Shown: positions 46,401 through 56,095 of the stretch, piece by piece
Layout of the letters: each line of letters starts with the position of its first letter
How positions within the stretch are numbered: position 1 is the first letter of the stretch
NCBI RefSeq assembly: GCF_014048465.1
Contig: NZ_PDLY01000001.1
Coordinates: 124,001 to 188,000, forward strand
Length of the DNA: 64,000 nucleotides
Source: Bombella mellum
GTDB lineage: Bacteria > Pseudomonadota > Alphaproteobacteria > Acetobacterales > Acetobacteraceae
Direction of reading: 5' to 3'
The notes under the pieces: generated by a model
What the model was told of the DNA's origin: nothing
The model's database searches: none
What the model saw: the letters and a program-made list of their open reading frames with translations, nothing else
Program-made: the position numbers and the translations under genes

Positions 46401-48612
46401 CCAGACTGCCGGACTGGACCGGACGGATGGCCGGATGAGTGCCAGCCGTCAGGCCTATGTGGAGGCGCAGCTTGCCAGAACGACGGACCCGCAGGCCCGG
46501 TCCCTGCTGCTGGCGGTGCATGACAGCATGACGGGAAATTCTGGAGCCGTATTGGATGATCTGAAGGGAACGGGAAATCTTTTCGTCGTTGCTGACAATG
46601 CGAAGGCCGGGATCGGCACCCTGACGGGCTATGGCACGGGGTATCTCGGGAACGGTTCGACCCTGACCCTGACAGGGAGCAACACCTCTTATGGTGACGC
46701 CCTGTTCGGTCAGGGCGGGCTGATCGTTCAGGGTCAGAATGTCGTCTTCAGGGGGACGAACTATTATTCTGGCGGCACGGAGATTGCCCGGGGGGCTGAT
46801 GTCACGGCTGGGACACAGTCTCTGGGTACGAACGGCATTGCCGTGGACGGTACGCTGACGGTCGAGGAGAATGGCACGGAAAGTCTCGACAATTCCCTGA
46901 GTGGTTCCGGAACCTTCAACAAGACCGGAACGGGCCTCCTGACGCTGGTCCAGTCTGCTGATGACAGTCATTTTGACGGCACGACGAACGTGCGTCAGGG
47001 CGGGCTGGCCGTGAACGGCACGCTTGGTGGTGCCACGAACGTGGCTGCCGGGGCCATGATCTCCGGCAGCGGGACGGTCCACAACCTGTCCCTGGACCCG
47101 AACGCCTCCCTTGGCGTGACGCTGGATGGCGGTAAGGGAGCGGCCACCTCGCTGACCCTGGCAGGTACCCAGAACCACCTGAACGGGGCACAGGTTGCGG
47201 CCACGGTCAGCAACCTGTCCAGCATGGCCGTGCAGCAGCATTACAGGACGACCATCCTGAAACTGGCCGATGCGGCCCAGGCCACCGGTACGCTGGGTGA
47301 GAAGGCCCGGATGTCCAGCAGTGACGAGGGGTCGGTATCCCCCCTGAACACGGCTTTCCTGAGCGGTACGGTGTCGGAAGCACAGGATGGCCGTAGCTGG
47401 ATCATGGATTATGTGCGTGTGGCGAATTTCAGTGCCTATGCGCAGGACCGTAACGAGCGGCAGGTTGCCGGCAGTCTGGACCGGGCCGGAACATCGGCAG
47501 GCTTCATGGATGCCCTGGCCGGGTCCGCCATGCAGACGGGCGGGCAGGTCCGTGGGGCCTATAATGCCCTATCGGGTGAGATCAATGCCAGTGCCAAGAC
47601 GGCGATGGTCAATGACAGTTTCTATGTTCAGGAAACCGTGGTGGACCGTCTGGACTGTGCAGGGGATGCGCTGCGTGCCCATGCTCATGATGGCAGGGAG
47701 CAGACGAGCGGTTACTGCGATGTGGACCCGACCCGTCACGTCTCCGTCTGGGGGACGGTCTATGGGCAGAAGGGTGGCCAGTCCGGTGGAGCTGCCGGTG
47801 CGGCACATATGGGCCAGTCCAGCGTGGGCTGGATCATGGGGGCTGACACGGGGCTGAAAGGTGGCTGGCGTCTTGGCGGGCTTCTGGCCTATGGGCGTGA
47901 CTGGTTCAGCGTTCAGTCAGGCCGTGGTTCTTCGGCCCATGCCAATTCCGCCACCATCGGTGCCTATGTGGGCAATGCGTGGCGTGTCGGTGGGCTGACG
48001 GACAATGCGGCCATCACCTTCAAGGGAGGCCTCAGCTATTCCTGGAACATGCTGCATACGAACCGTCGTGTCACCTATGGGGATTATGCGGGTCGTCTGT
48101 CCTCCAACAACCGGACCGGCACGGGGCAGGCCTTTGCCGAGACAGGGTATCGCATGGTTTTTGCCAGTGAGAGCCGTCTCCCGCTTGAGGTCGAGCCTTT
48201 TGCCCGGATGACCTACCTGAACTATGACCAGACCGGCTTCCATGAGCATGGAGCTGAGACGGCTCTTGCCGTGAAGGGACGCAACAGTTCCATCGGGTTC
48301 TCTACGGTCGGGGTCAAGCTGGCCACGAGCGTGAATATTGGCAGGGTGATCTTCTCGCCTCATCTGGAGGCCGGATATCGTCGGGCCTTCGGGCGGACGA
48401 ACGCCTCCGTGCGGGAAGGGTTCTCCACGCTGGGTGATGGGTATGGCATGAGCGTGCAGGGGACACCGCTTTCTGTCAGCACGGCGCAGATCAACACGGG
48501 CTTTGCGGCACATCTGACGGACCGGATCGACGTGAATGTCGATTATGTCGGTCAGTATGGCGGGCATCAGACCAGCTCTGGCGGGTCCGGTAACTTCCGT
48601 TACAAATTCTGA
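43429..48612 (+). CDS. Autotransporter 2: adhesin-like type V protein
   Basis: Product of 1,727 aa. The extended N-terminus (about 54 residues) ends in a hydrophobic segment and SIARA, a likely signal. The passenger has two parts joined by a Thr/Gly/Ala-rich linker around residues 705-770. The first part, encoded at 43690-44900, is AT-rich and differs in base use from its surroundings. It ends in a GDLNLARGSTTTFYEG / YHLIDYTGTLSG module shared with autotransporter 1. GLMKTGTGTVTLAG is an autotransporter-associated repeat motif. The barrel occupies about the last 280 residues and ends in NFRYKF. A Cys pair sits at the barrel entry. The start is GTG 43429 with GGAG upstream; start confidence is moderate. 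Confidence 0.88.
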   Translation: MPGHDFFSYRGLCSSTGLSSSCCGQKGGRGRLKYIGLSASALALIIGSASIARADDAPAMDIITQADGQSGAVTISVPTGQTNILGSANNTYDGLSKNDYDKLSKSGLLSEANDSYHGNYSVISAKSLNIIGGGILETGNRSIEFSKKTLDQINIIDGTLHHFDNGTAPSAFLEDGIDVSRGVYGPEQRNMNMNISEGGTLIIETWTKSVYNNVRQLNGSGHVEVLNSVKDDPDEGAQFAIYGSGSHFSGTIEGQGKIDISQEFPVNTILDDDAIDLPTWSEVHVNTAFSDFDHATIKNIGLLEISSSGLKSVLAVDPVSGMVLPPPPREMGKIFFHNGARVDVGELLIASGTDSASNPNGSDPGDPPTASDATVVVRDSGSVLKAAQLVIGQQLGTGLRGTDGTIYNTVPGVSHGILWISDGASATISGGGINGGIYLGNSAGNGPDDRTNDTNTNPYLAEGEAHGVIHVTGDQVGYDASGNFVNPGTVGQSAQLNVQNGGLWIGPVDGGKGSGDIIVDHGGQLNLDNSFAVLGGQNGAGNIAINQGGTATVMGMKPLGLVPENQGPTFNTQRQGAFTVSDGGSLNIGTATSAGILKLYGDLNLARGSTTTFYEGTTSDKGNKGDAYNSHAEVNGNVTLGGNIQIAGITGQNRGQNGAVDAGIYHLIDYTGTLSGQQQATLVPTRAGQMLSYVHDDATKTVDVMVAQAVSSGTGTGTTGSSTDASTAGMGTGHEVTTSTAAGNNAGADEGTASVGANHDATTGGAGGGVTGGQQVIPASFVGQGGTVALEGSSSQPTRASTISFGSDGYALTGGALAAAPTGNGQNMLGVNAEAGRSGTIATSIVDDGPSRTGLMKTGTGTVTLAGRNSYGGATGVLAGTLAVARNAVISDRSQVSVAWGAALDVAGQVGRIVNNGTLSVTGQTGDVSNSSGQATISSTGQVASMTNTGTVQLSGQGRVTGTLDQQSGMVTLADSASIGTLKSNGSQELDQTAGLDRTDGRMSASRQAYVEAQLARTTDPQARSLLLAVHDSMTGNSGAVLDDLKGTGNLFVVADNAKAGIGTLTGYGTGYLGNGSTLTLTGSNTSYGDALFGQGGLIVQGQNVVFRGTNYYSGGTEIARGADVTAGTQSLGTNGIAVDGTLTVEENGTESLDNSLSGSGTFNKTGTGLLTLVQSADDSHFDGTTNVRQGGLAVNGTLGGATNVAAGAMISGSGTVHNLSLDPNASLGVTLDGGKGAATSLTLAGTQNHLNGAQVAATVSNLSSMAVQQHYRTTILKLADAAQATGTLGEKARMSSSDEGSVSPLNTAFLSGTVSEAQDGRSWIMDYVRVANFSAYAQDRNERQVAGSLDRAGTSAGFMDALAGSAMQTGGQVRGAYNALSGEINASAKTAMVNDSFYVQETVVDRLDCAGDALRAHAHDGREQTSGYCDVDPTRHVSVWGTVYGQKGGQSGGAAGAAHMGQSSVGWIMGADTGLKGGWRLGGLLAYGRDWFSVQSGRGSSAHANSATIGAYVGNAWRVGGLTDNAAITFKGGLSYSWNMLHTNRRVTYGDYAGRLSSNNRTGTGQAFAETGYRMVFASESRLPLEVEPFARMTYLNYDQTGFHEHGAETALAVKGRNSSIGFSTVGVKLATSVNIGRVIFSPHLEAGYRRAFGRTNASVREGFSTLGDGYGMSVQGTPLSVSTAQINTGFAAHLTDRIDVNVDYVGQYGGHQTSSGGSGNFRYKF

Positions 48613-48662
48613 ACAGGAGGGAGGCCGCTCAGGAAGCGGCCTTCATCTGATGGACTGAGGAG

Positions 48663-48695
48663 AAAGCCCGCATGGATCGTCCATGCGGGCTTTTT
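48663..48695 (+). terminator. Rho-independent terminator of autotransporter 2
   Basis: Stem AAGCCCGCATGGA / TCCATGCGGGCTT with a 3-base loop and five T residues, 50 bases after the stop. Confidence 0.85.
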
Positions 48696-48909
48696 CTGTA
48701 GAGACCGAGGAGATGAGTGTCCCTGCATTGTGGTTCATGAAAATTTATTCATGTCATCATAAGGTATTGTTCCATCTTTATTGAAATTGATCGTGACAAA
48801 TGAATCATTTTTACTGTGAATTTTGTAATGAACATTTCATATGATCTGTCATTTTCTGGTCATGATATTTGTCTCCAATAATATTCATCGCAAGCGGCAT
48901 CAAAAGCAT

Positions 48910-48934
48910 GGAACCTTTTCATGAGGAAGGTTCC
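48910..48934 (+). promoter_or_regulatory. Hairpin covering the Shine-Dalgarno of the GH32-like gene
   Basis: GGAACCTT (48910-48917) pairs with AAGGTTCC (48927-48934), with a 9-base loop. The right arm contains most of the strong SD (GAGGAAGG, 48923-48930) for the GTG at 48937. In the mRNA the hairpin would hide the ribosome-binding site and could control translation. Confidence 0.55.
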
Positions 48935-48936
48935 AT

Positions 48937-50544
48937 GTGCTTACCGGTACTGTCATCGGTTTTGGTCATGAAAGGTTTTTGTCCATGATGGACCTGTCCA
49001 GTGTTTCAGTAGCGTATTATCCCAAGCGGCATCTGGCCCCCGTGCCGATCCCCGGCAGGCACAAATGGCAGAATGACGGCCAGAATTACGTCCATGACAG
49101 GGAGGCCGGGCTGTGGAGGACATGGGCCTTGGGAGACCCGGAATGGACTCCTGACAGCGGTTTCCCGGCGACATCGTGGATTTCCTATAGCGGTCCCACC
49201 ATCGATGCGATGACGTCGGATGATGACCGTGAGCCTTCCGGCAAGGATGTCTTCATCGACAAGAACAGCAGCCTTTCCGGAACGTACTGGTCCGGAAGTG
49301 TGTGGGTGGATGAGGAGAACAGGCTGGGGCGTGGTTGTGGTAGTGTCTATTACTACATCTCCGGCCCGGCCCCTGTCCTTCAGGCCATCTATCTTCTGGT
49401 GGCGGACAGGCTGGGCGAGGTTCCGTACAATCTGGGGATGTGCTGCTCGCCTGATCTCGTGCCGGACTCCGTACGTGATGGGGGCCGGGACTTCAGGGAC
49501 TGCCGTGTGTTCTGGGATGATGACCACAGCCAGCTGGTGATGGCAGCGACGATCGGAACACGGTTTGCGTTCTTCCGCAGCCTCAACGGAACGTCATGGG
49601 AATTTCTTTCCAGTCTGGAAGGGCCGGGGCCGCTGGTGGAGTGCCCCAATGTCATGAAGCTGAAAGTCCTGGACGGTCAGGGGAATACCCCGGGATACAA
49701 ATGGGCGATACTGGGAGCCGTGCAGGGTGATTATCCTGGCGGGACCCAGTCGAATGAATGCTGTGCGGCCTGGCTGGGGTCGTGGGATGGTACACGGTTC
49801 ACCCCGGATGAGCAGTCCAGGGCCATTCCTCTGGATTATGGGCCGGATTCCTATGCGACCGTGGCAGGCAGCGATGATGGTCCGACCTATGTGGGGTGCT
49901 GGCTGGGCAACTGGGATTACTCGCTGCTGCCTTCCCCTTATAAAGGCTTCCAGAACATCCAGTCCTATCCCAGAGCCTGCTGGATACAGACCGACTACAG
50001 TGGCCAGCAGAAAGTCTACACGTTTCCCGTGGAAAAAGCGGATGGTATCACGGGGATAGGGGGCCCCAGGCAGACGATAGGTGGTGAGGGCAATCCTGAT
50101 TTTGCGTCAGATGAGGTGGAGACCTCGGACTGCTATCGTCTGGATGTTGTGCTGGATCAGGTTGATGGTCACTGGCCGGAAGAAGTACGTATATCCGTCA
50201 ACAAGGGCCGGATGGAAGGCACGGAGTACAGTACCGACCTCATCATTTACCGGAACGGTCAGATCACGTTTGACAGGACCAGGGCAGGCATCCTGTATCC
50301 CGGCTATCCCAATGAACCACCTGAGGACTGGGGAAAGACGTATTCCATTCCGGCAGGTCTGAAGAGCAATGCGGCTTCCAGCATGATCGTCACCATCCTG
50401 ATCGATACCAGCAGCCTGGAAGTGTTCATCAATGGTGGCCAGATATCCCTGACGGGGCTGGTCTTCCCTCCGAAGGGCTGCACGGGTGTCGACATCACGG
50501 CAACCCAGCCCGTTCATGTGTCCGTTTCTACAAGTGATTACTGA
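48937..50544 (+). CDS. GH32-like glycoside hydrolase (levanase/invertase family relative)
   Basis: The 535-aa product resembles glycoside hydrolase family 32. The nucleophile region reads KWQND (44-47, in place of WMND), the transition-state block reads DFRDCRVFW (FRD at 186-188) and the acid/base block reads VECPN (Glu235). The C-terminal beta-sandwich module has SLEVFINGG. The order of the three acidic residues is intact, so it may hydrolyse fructans or sucrose, but the motif variants are unusual. There is no signal peptide, so it is cytosolic or exported by another route. GTG 48937 was chosen because of its strong SD; ATG 48985/48988 is the alternative with AAAGG upstream. A small gene follows 11 bases later. 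Confidence 0.75.
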   Translation: MLTGTVIGFGHERFLSMMDLSSVSVAYYPKRHLAPVPIPGRHKWQNDGQNYVHDREAGLWRTWALGDPEWTPDSGFPATSWISYSGPTIDAMTSDDDREPSGKDVFIDKNSSLSGTYWSGSVWVDEENRLGRGCGSVYYYISGPAPVLQAIYLLVADRLGEVPYNLGMCCSPDLVPDSVRDGGRDFRDCRVFWDDDHSQLVMAATIGTRFAFFRSLNGTSWEFLSSLEGPGPLVECPNVMKLKVLDGQGNTPGYKWAILGAVQGDYPGGTQSNECCAAWLGSWDGTRFTPDEQSRAIPLDYGPDSYATVAGSDDGPTYVGCWLGNWDYSLLPSPYKGFQNIQSYPRACWIQTDYSGQQKVYTFPVEKADGITGIGGPRQTIGGEGNPDFASDEVETSDCYRLDVVLDQVDGHWPEEVRISVNKGRMEGTEYSTDLIIYRNGQITFDRTRAGILYPGYPNEPPEDWGKTYSIPAGLKSNAASSMIVTILIDTSSLEVFINGGQISLTGLVFPPKGCTGVDITATQPVHVSVSTSDY

Positions 50545-50555
50545 GGTCAGGATCA

Positions 50556-50891
50556 ATGTCTGAGATCATCACCAATACGCTCATCGTGGAGAAGGATCAC
50601 ATCCGTTTCAGGGTGGCCGCCGGTAATGGCGAGTACATCCGGTTCCCCGTGAGTTTTCTCAGTGACAGGGTCATGGTCATTGTCCCGTCTTATTACGACG
50701 GCAATGTCTTCAATATCTGTGGTGTGACAAAACAGTATGTCTGTGACCGTTACGGGTTCACGCTGAGCAAACTGGCCCACAATCAGGGGCAGACCCCTTT
50801 CTGGAACAGTTCCAGAGACCCGGTTGATGTCATCGTCTATGGCCGTCTGGCCCAGAATCCATCGTCAGGCTCGGGAGGCCGTCGTGCCTGA
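50556..50891 (+). CDS. Small conserved-looking protein downstream of the GH32-like gene
   Basis: A 111-aa product with no signal peptide or known family. It is probably co-transcribed with the GH32-like gene (11-base gap; GTCAGGA lies before the ATG). It contains two Cys (CGVTKQYVC) and ends in a Gly/Ser/Arg tail. It could be a subunit or an accessory binding protein for the GH32-like enzyme, but this rests on position only. Confidence 0.6.
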   Translation: MSEIITNTLIVEKDHIRFRVAAGNGEYIRFPVSFLSDRVMVIVPSYYDGNVFNICGVTKQYVCDRYGFTLSKLAHNQGQTPFWNSSRDPVDVIVYGRLAQNPSSGSGGRRA

Positions 50892-50956
50892 GGGAAGAAG
50901 AACCGTTCCTTTTCCTGTCACTGTTTTCACGCTCATGGCAGTGGCGTGACATGAGG

Positions 50957-50991
50957 AAGGGGCCTGACGGAGCAGACCGTCAGGCCCCTTT
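50957..50991. terminator. Bidirectional Rho-independent terminator
   Basis: A 14-bp stem (AAGGGGCCTGACGG / CCGTCAGGCCCCTT) with a 6-base loop, flanked by T on the plus side and by A on the minus side. It lies between the small gene and the end of fumC. Confidence 0.8.
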
Positions 50992-51011
50992 CATCTGCGT
51001 GGAGGTAGTTT

Positions 51012-52418
<1,407 letters not shown>

Positions 52419-52462
52419 GATTGATGAGGTCCTGCCGGAGAATGGTGGAAAAGAGGAGAGGG

Positions 52463-54130
52463 TCAGGCTGCCCGGTAGGGCTGGTAGCGGGGCCGCCAGC
52501 TCAGGGTGGAAAGGGCCTCCTGCAGGGCGTCATCATCGAGAGGGGGGCAGAGCTGCTCGTTCTGGGCCTGTCTGGCCACAGCATGGGCCACCCGCATGGC
52601 CACGTTCTGGATGTTCTCAAGAGGGGGAAGCAGGGTGGTGCCTCCCGTCTTCAGGGGGGAGAGGTCGGCGACGGCCTGTGCGGCAGCCATGATCATTCGT
52701 TCGCTGATGCTCCTGGCCCCGCAGGCCAGCGCACCCAGCCCGAGGCCGGGGAAGATGTAGGAATTGTTGGTCTGGTTGATGGTGATGCTGCGGTCATTGA
52801 TCTCCACCGGCGTGAAGGGGCTGCCCGTGCTGACGATGGCCCGGCCCGCCGTCCATGTCAGGATGTCCATTGGTGTGGCCTCGACATGGCTTGTCGGGTT
52901 GGAGAGGGGGAAGATCAGGGGGCGGGTGCAGTATGAGGCCATCTCCCGGATCATCCCTTCCTTGAAGAGACCGGCCTGCCCGGAAACGCCGATGAGGATG
53001 GTCGGATGGTTCTGGCTGATGACCTCTTTCAGGGTGCGGCCCTGCCCGTCCCGGGAGGTTTCATCCTTCCGGGCAAAGAGGGCCTGCCCTTCGCTCAGCC
53101 CGTCCATGTCGTGGGTCAGCAGGCCGTTGCGGTCTATGATGTAGAAGCGTTTCAGGGCCTCCTCCTGGGGCAGCCCCTCGGCTTTCATGGCGGCCAGCAG
53201 AAGTCCGGCGATGCCGATGCCTGCCGCACCACCACCGGCAAAGGCGATGCACTGCTGTTCCAGCGTTTCTTCCTTGGCTCTCAGGCCGCTGAGGATGGCC
53301 GCCGTGGCGATGCCTGCCGTCCCCTGTATGTCGTCATTGAAGCTGGGCAGCCGTTCCCGGTACCGCTGGAGCAGCGGAGCGGCGTTGCGCCCTGCAAAAT
53401 CTTCCCAGTGGAGCAGGCAGCCCGGCCAGCGGCCCAGCAGGGCGGTGACGAATTCCTCGATGAAGTCCGCATAGTCCTGCCCCTTCAGGCGGGGGCTGCG
53501 GCTGCCGATATAGGTGGGGTCGTTGCGGAGCGTGGCGTTGTCCGTGCCGACATCCAGCGTGACGGGGAGCATCAGGGCCGGGTTGACCCCGGCGCAGGCC
53601 GTGTAGAGGGCAATCTTGCCGATGGGGATGCCCATGCCGTTGGCTCCCAGATCGCCCAGCCCGAGGATGCGCTCGCCATCCGTGACGATGACGAGGCGGA
53701 TGTTGTCATTGGGAATGGCGGCGAGACGGTCCGCCATGTGGCCACGGTCCGCCCCGGAGAGAAAGATCCCCCGTGGTTTCTGCCAGATTCTGGAGAATTC
53801 CTGACAGGCCTGCCCGACCCCCGGCGTGTACACGATGGGCATGAGTTCCGTGAGATGCTTCTGCATCAGGGCATAGAAGAGGGTCTCGTTCGTGTCCTGG
53901 ATGGAACGGAGGTGGACATGCCTGTCCAGCATGTCCGTTTCGCTCATGAGGTTTTCATAGGCCTGTGCGACCTGTTCTTCCAGCGTATGGATGCCGGGCG
54001 GAAGGAGGCCATGCAGCCCTAGGGCCGTGCGTTCCTCCCAGGGGAAGGCGGTGCCCTTGTTCAGGAGGGGGTCATTCAGCACTGCCATGCCACGCTGGGT
54101 GACGGGGTGGGAAGATGGCGTAGCGGACAT
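52463..54130 (-). CDS. NAD-type malic enzyme
   Basis: Oxidatively decarboxylates malate to pyruvate and CO2. A 555-aa protein with the long-form MaeA (SfcA-like) architecture: [32 protein letters not shown], the metal/catalytic block [26 protein letters not shown] (nucleotide-binding) and [14 protein letters not shown]. The long size and the conserved N-terminal [13 protein letters not shown] indicate the NAD-dependent group rather than the phosphotransacetylase-fused MaeB. GGAGGA precedes the ATG by 9 bases. Its neighbour is fumC, consistent with fumarate-malate-pyruvate flow. Confidence 0.95.
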   Translation of the reverse strand: MSATPSSHPVTQRGMAVLNDPLLNKGTAFPWEERTALGLHGLLPPGIHTLEEQVAQAYENLMSETDMLDRHVHLRSIQDTNETLFYALMQKHLTELMPIVYTPGVGQACQEFSRIWQKPRGIFLSGADRGHMADRLAAIPNDNIRLVIVTDGERILGLGDLGANGMGIPIGKIALYTACAGVNPALMLPVTLDVGTDNATLRNDPTYIGSRSPRLKGQDYADFIEEFVTALLGRWPGCLLHWEDFAGRNAAPLLQRYRERLPSFNDDIQGTAGIATAAILSGLRAKEETLEQQCIAFAGGGAAGIGIAGLLLAAMKAEGLPQEEALKRFYIIDRNGLLTHDMDGLSEGQALFARKDETSRDGQGRTLKEVISQNHPTILIGVSGQAGLFKEGMIREMASYCTRPLIFPLSNPTSHVEATPMDILTWTAGRAIVSTGSPFTPVEINDRSITINQTNNSYIFPGLGLGALACGARSISERMIMAAAQAVADLSPLKTGGTTLLPPLENIQNVAMRVAHAVARQAQNEQLCPPLDDDALQEALSTLSWRPRYQPYRAA

Positions 54131-54210
54131 GGGTATGATCCTCCGGAATCATGGCAGGCTGGAAAACGGGGCAGATGATAGGCTCATGAAGGGTGAAAAG
54201 GAACCCGCCT

Positions 54211-54585
54211 TCAGTCTTTGCGGAGGTGCAGCCACCGGTCCCCGGCAAAGCGGAACTGGGCGAAGATGAAGCCCGCCACCAGCCCGGCCAGCATGAGCGG
54301 AATCACCCAGAGGGAGAAGGGGGCGAAGAGCTGGGGAAAGAGCAGCCGGGTGAGGCCCAGGATCAAGGCCAGACCGCAGAGGGAGCAGATCAGGTTTTCC
54401 CGTCTCACGGGTCCATAATGTTTCTCGGCCCGACAGTGGGGGCAGAGGCTGGCCGTGCTCTGCATGGGCTGGTGGCAGCAGGGGCAGGCACTCAGGCTGC
54501 GGCCGGGCAGGGCCTGGGGAGTATGGTCCAGCCGTGTGGCGGCCGTGCGGGTCAGGCGGGCGAAAGGTGACGGGCCGGGTTTCAT
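54211..54585 (-). CDS. Zinc-ribbon membrane protein after the ccm cluster
   Basis: A 124-aa protein with a zinc-ribbon-like motif (CPCC ... CPHC) around residues 34-51 and two hydrophobic segments near the C-terminus. Its start overlaps the ccmI stop by four bases (ATGA), so it is translationally coupled to the cytochrome c maturation operon. No family was recognised. It could be a metal or thiol-handling accessory, which is inference from position. Confidence 0.65.
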   Translation of the reverse strand: MKPGPSPFARLTRTAATRLDHTPQALPGRSLSACPCCHQPMQSTASLCPHCRAEKHYGPVRRENLICSLCGLALILGLTRLLFPQLFAPFSLWVIPLMLAGLVAGFIFAQFRFAGDRWLHLRKD

Positions 54586-55040
54586 GGTCTGCTCCCCTGC
54601 GTGCCGGATGAAGGCGTCATGGTGCTGGCCGGTGGGCTGATGGGCGAGGTCCTGAAGGCGGATGCCGGAATCTGGCTGGCAGGCTGCGGTCCGAAGAAGG
54701 GCTGGCCATTGATGGCATAGAGAAGCAGGGCCAGCAGGGGGATGAGCAGCAGGCTGGCGAGGCCGATGACCTTGTGGGCATTGCCTGCGCTGGAGAGGCT
54801 TCGGGGCGGGGTGGAGACATGGTTGACGATCTCCCGCTCCGTCTCGATGCGGGCTGCGTCATAGGGCTGTTTCTCCAGCAGGCCGGCCTTCCGGTCCCGT
54901 TCCAGCGAATCAAGCCGACGTCTGTAGAGGGACAGGGTGGGGTCGTCCGTCTGGCTGGAGACCTTCACCCGCAGGATGAGGCTGAGGCCGATGGGCAGCC
55001 CGATGAACAGGCAGATGAGGGCAACGATCAGCAGTGACAT
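54582..55040 (-). CDS. ccmI: Cytochrome c maturation protein CcmI, short form
   Basis: The 152-aa product has an N-terminal membrane helix, a helical charged stretch (SLYRRRLDSLERDRKAGLLEKQPYDAARIETER), a second helix (VIGLASLLLIPLLALLLY) and a Pro/Ser-rich tail. This matches the membrane-embedded half of CcmI, which delivers apocytochrome to CcmF/H; the periplasmic TPR domain is missing. Short CcmI forms are known in some alphaproteobacteria. The gene starts 3 bases after ccmH. Confidence 0.75.
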   Translation of the reverse strand: MSLLIVALICLFIGLPIGLSLILRVKVSSQTDDPTLSLYRRRLDSLERDRKAGLLEKQPYDAARIETEREIVNHVSTPPRSLSSAGNAHKVIGLASLLLIPLLALLLYAINGQPFFGPQPASQIPASAFRTSPISPPASTMTPSSGTQGSRP

Positions 55041-55043
55041 GGG

Positions 55044-55496
55044 TCAGTCCTTTTTCAGCAGGCTGTCCAGAGTGCGGCGTTCTTCCGGCGTGAGGGGGGC
55101 CGGTGGCGGAGCGGGACGGTGCCAGAGACGGCAGGTCAGAAACAGGGCCACCATGAGGCCGAGCAGGGGCATGAGCCAGAGCAGGGCCGTGGCTGGCGAG
55201 AAGGCAGGGCGAAGCCGGATGAACTCTCCGTATCGCTGGACCATCCAGGCCCTGATCTCTTTCGCCGTACGCCCCTGCTGGAGCTGCTGGCGGACGGCAT
55301 GGCGCAGGTCCCTGGCCAGAGGGGCGGAACTCTCCTCGATGCTCTCATTCTGGCAGACGAGGCAGCGGAGCTGCTGGCCGATCTGCTGGGCCTCCCGTTC
55401 TAGGGTCGGGTCAGGCAGCATTTCATCCGGCGTGTCCACGGCCAGACAGGCCGGGCTGACGAGAAGCAGCAGGAGCAGGGCGACGGCCAGCCTCAT
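55044..55496 (-). CDS. ccmH: Cytochrome c maturation protein CcmH
   Basis: The 150-aa product has a signal/anchor, the redox motif LRCLVCQNESIEES, a membrane segment and a short C-terminal tail. It keeps apocytochrome CXXCH cysteines reduced for heme attachment, acting with CcmG. The gene overlaps the end of ccmG by four bases. Confidence 0.93.
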   Translation of the reverse strand: MRLAVALLLLLLVSPACLAVDTPDEMLPDPTLEREAQQIGQQLRCLVCQNESIEESSAPLARDLRHAVRQQLQQGRTAKEIRAWMVQRYGEFIRLRPAFSPATALLWLMPLLGLMVALFLTCRLWHRPAPPPAPLTPEERRTLDSLLKKD

Positions 55497-56095
55497 GGTG
55501 CCGCCTTCAGATACGGAACGACATGGGTCTGGTAGGCCGCATCCGTCAGGGCATCTGTTCCATGCCAGACAATCCGTCCACCCACCTGCGGGTCAGGCAT
55601 GATGAGAAAGGCTTCCGGCACGCCGGTCACGCCCCATTCAATGGCGGCCTGCCCGTCCTGATCCAGACCAAGCCGGGTGAAAGGCTGGCCTGCTCGTTCC
55701 AGCCAGCGGGCGGCACTGGCGGGCTGGTCCCTGTAGCAGAGGCCCCAGAGGGCCAGTGGTGCGTCACGGCCCTCCTGGGGTGCGGCGAGGGAGGCGGCAA
55801 GCTGGCTGATGAACGGAATTTCCTCCACGCAGGGCAGGCACCATGAGGCCCAGACGGACAGCAGGACCGGCTGCGTCATGGTCCTGAAGTCTTCCCGGGT
55901 CAGCCCGGCCTGTCCGGGCAGGGAGGAGAGAGCGGGGAAATCCGGCACGGGCTGGCCCGTCAGCGGAGTGTTGATGGCTCTGGGATCAAACTGCCCCCGA
56001 TCCAGTCCATGAAGCATCCTGATGAATCCAAGTCCCAGCCCCGCAGCCCCCAGGACGGGCAGGGCGGCCAGAAGATGACGGCGTGTCAGTGGCAT
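55493..56095 (-). CDS. ccmG: Thiol:disulfide interchange protein CcmG/DsbE
   Basis: A 200-aa periplasmic thioredoxin-fold protein anchored by an N-terminal helix. The active site is WASWCLPCVEE (CXXC), and GVTGVPEAFLI is the cis-Pro block with the acidic region typical of DsbE. It reduces CcmH or apocytochrome. ATG 56095 overlaps the ccmF stop (56086) by ten bases; the longer frame to 56194 adds 33 residues with no similarity. Confidence 0.93.
   Translation of the reverse strand: MPLTRRHLLAALPVLGAAGLGLGFIRMLHGLDRGQFDPRAINTPLTGQPVPDFPALSSLPGQAGLTREDFRTMTQPVLLSVWASWCLPCVEEIPFISQLAASLAAPQEGRDAPLALWGLCYRDQPASAARWLERAGQPFTRLGLDQDGQAAIEWGVTGVPEAFLIMPDPQVGGRIVWHGTDALTDAAYQTHVVPYLKAAP

Larger units (their letters stand above)
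48613..48936. other. Intergenic region with two hairpins and an AT-rich promoter region
   Basis: The first 80 bases hold a small stem (GGCCGCT 48623-48629 / AGCGGCC 48635-48641) and the strong terminator at 48663-48695. The rest, from about 48720, is AT-rich and has no gene; it should hold the promoter of the GH32-like gene. A hairpin overlaps the Shine-Dalgarno at 48910-48934. Confidence 0.6.

Noticed and set aside
45811-47241. 476-residue minus-strand frame in autotransporter 2
   Set aside because: It is antisense to the passenger and barrel, with no plausible start signal or family.
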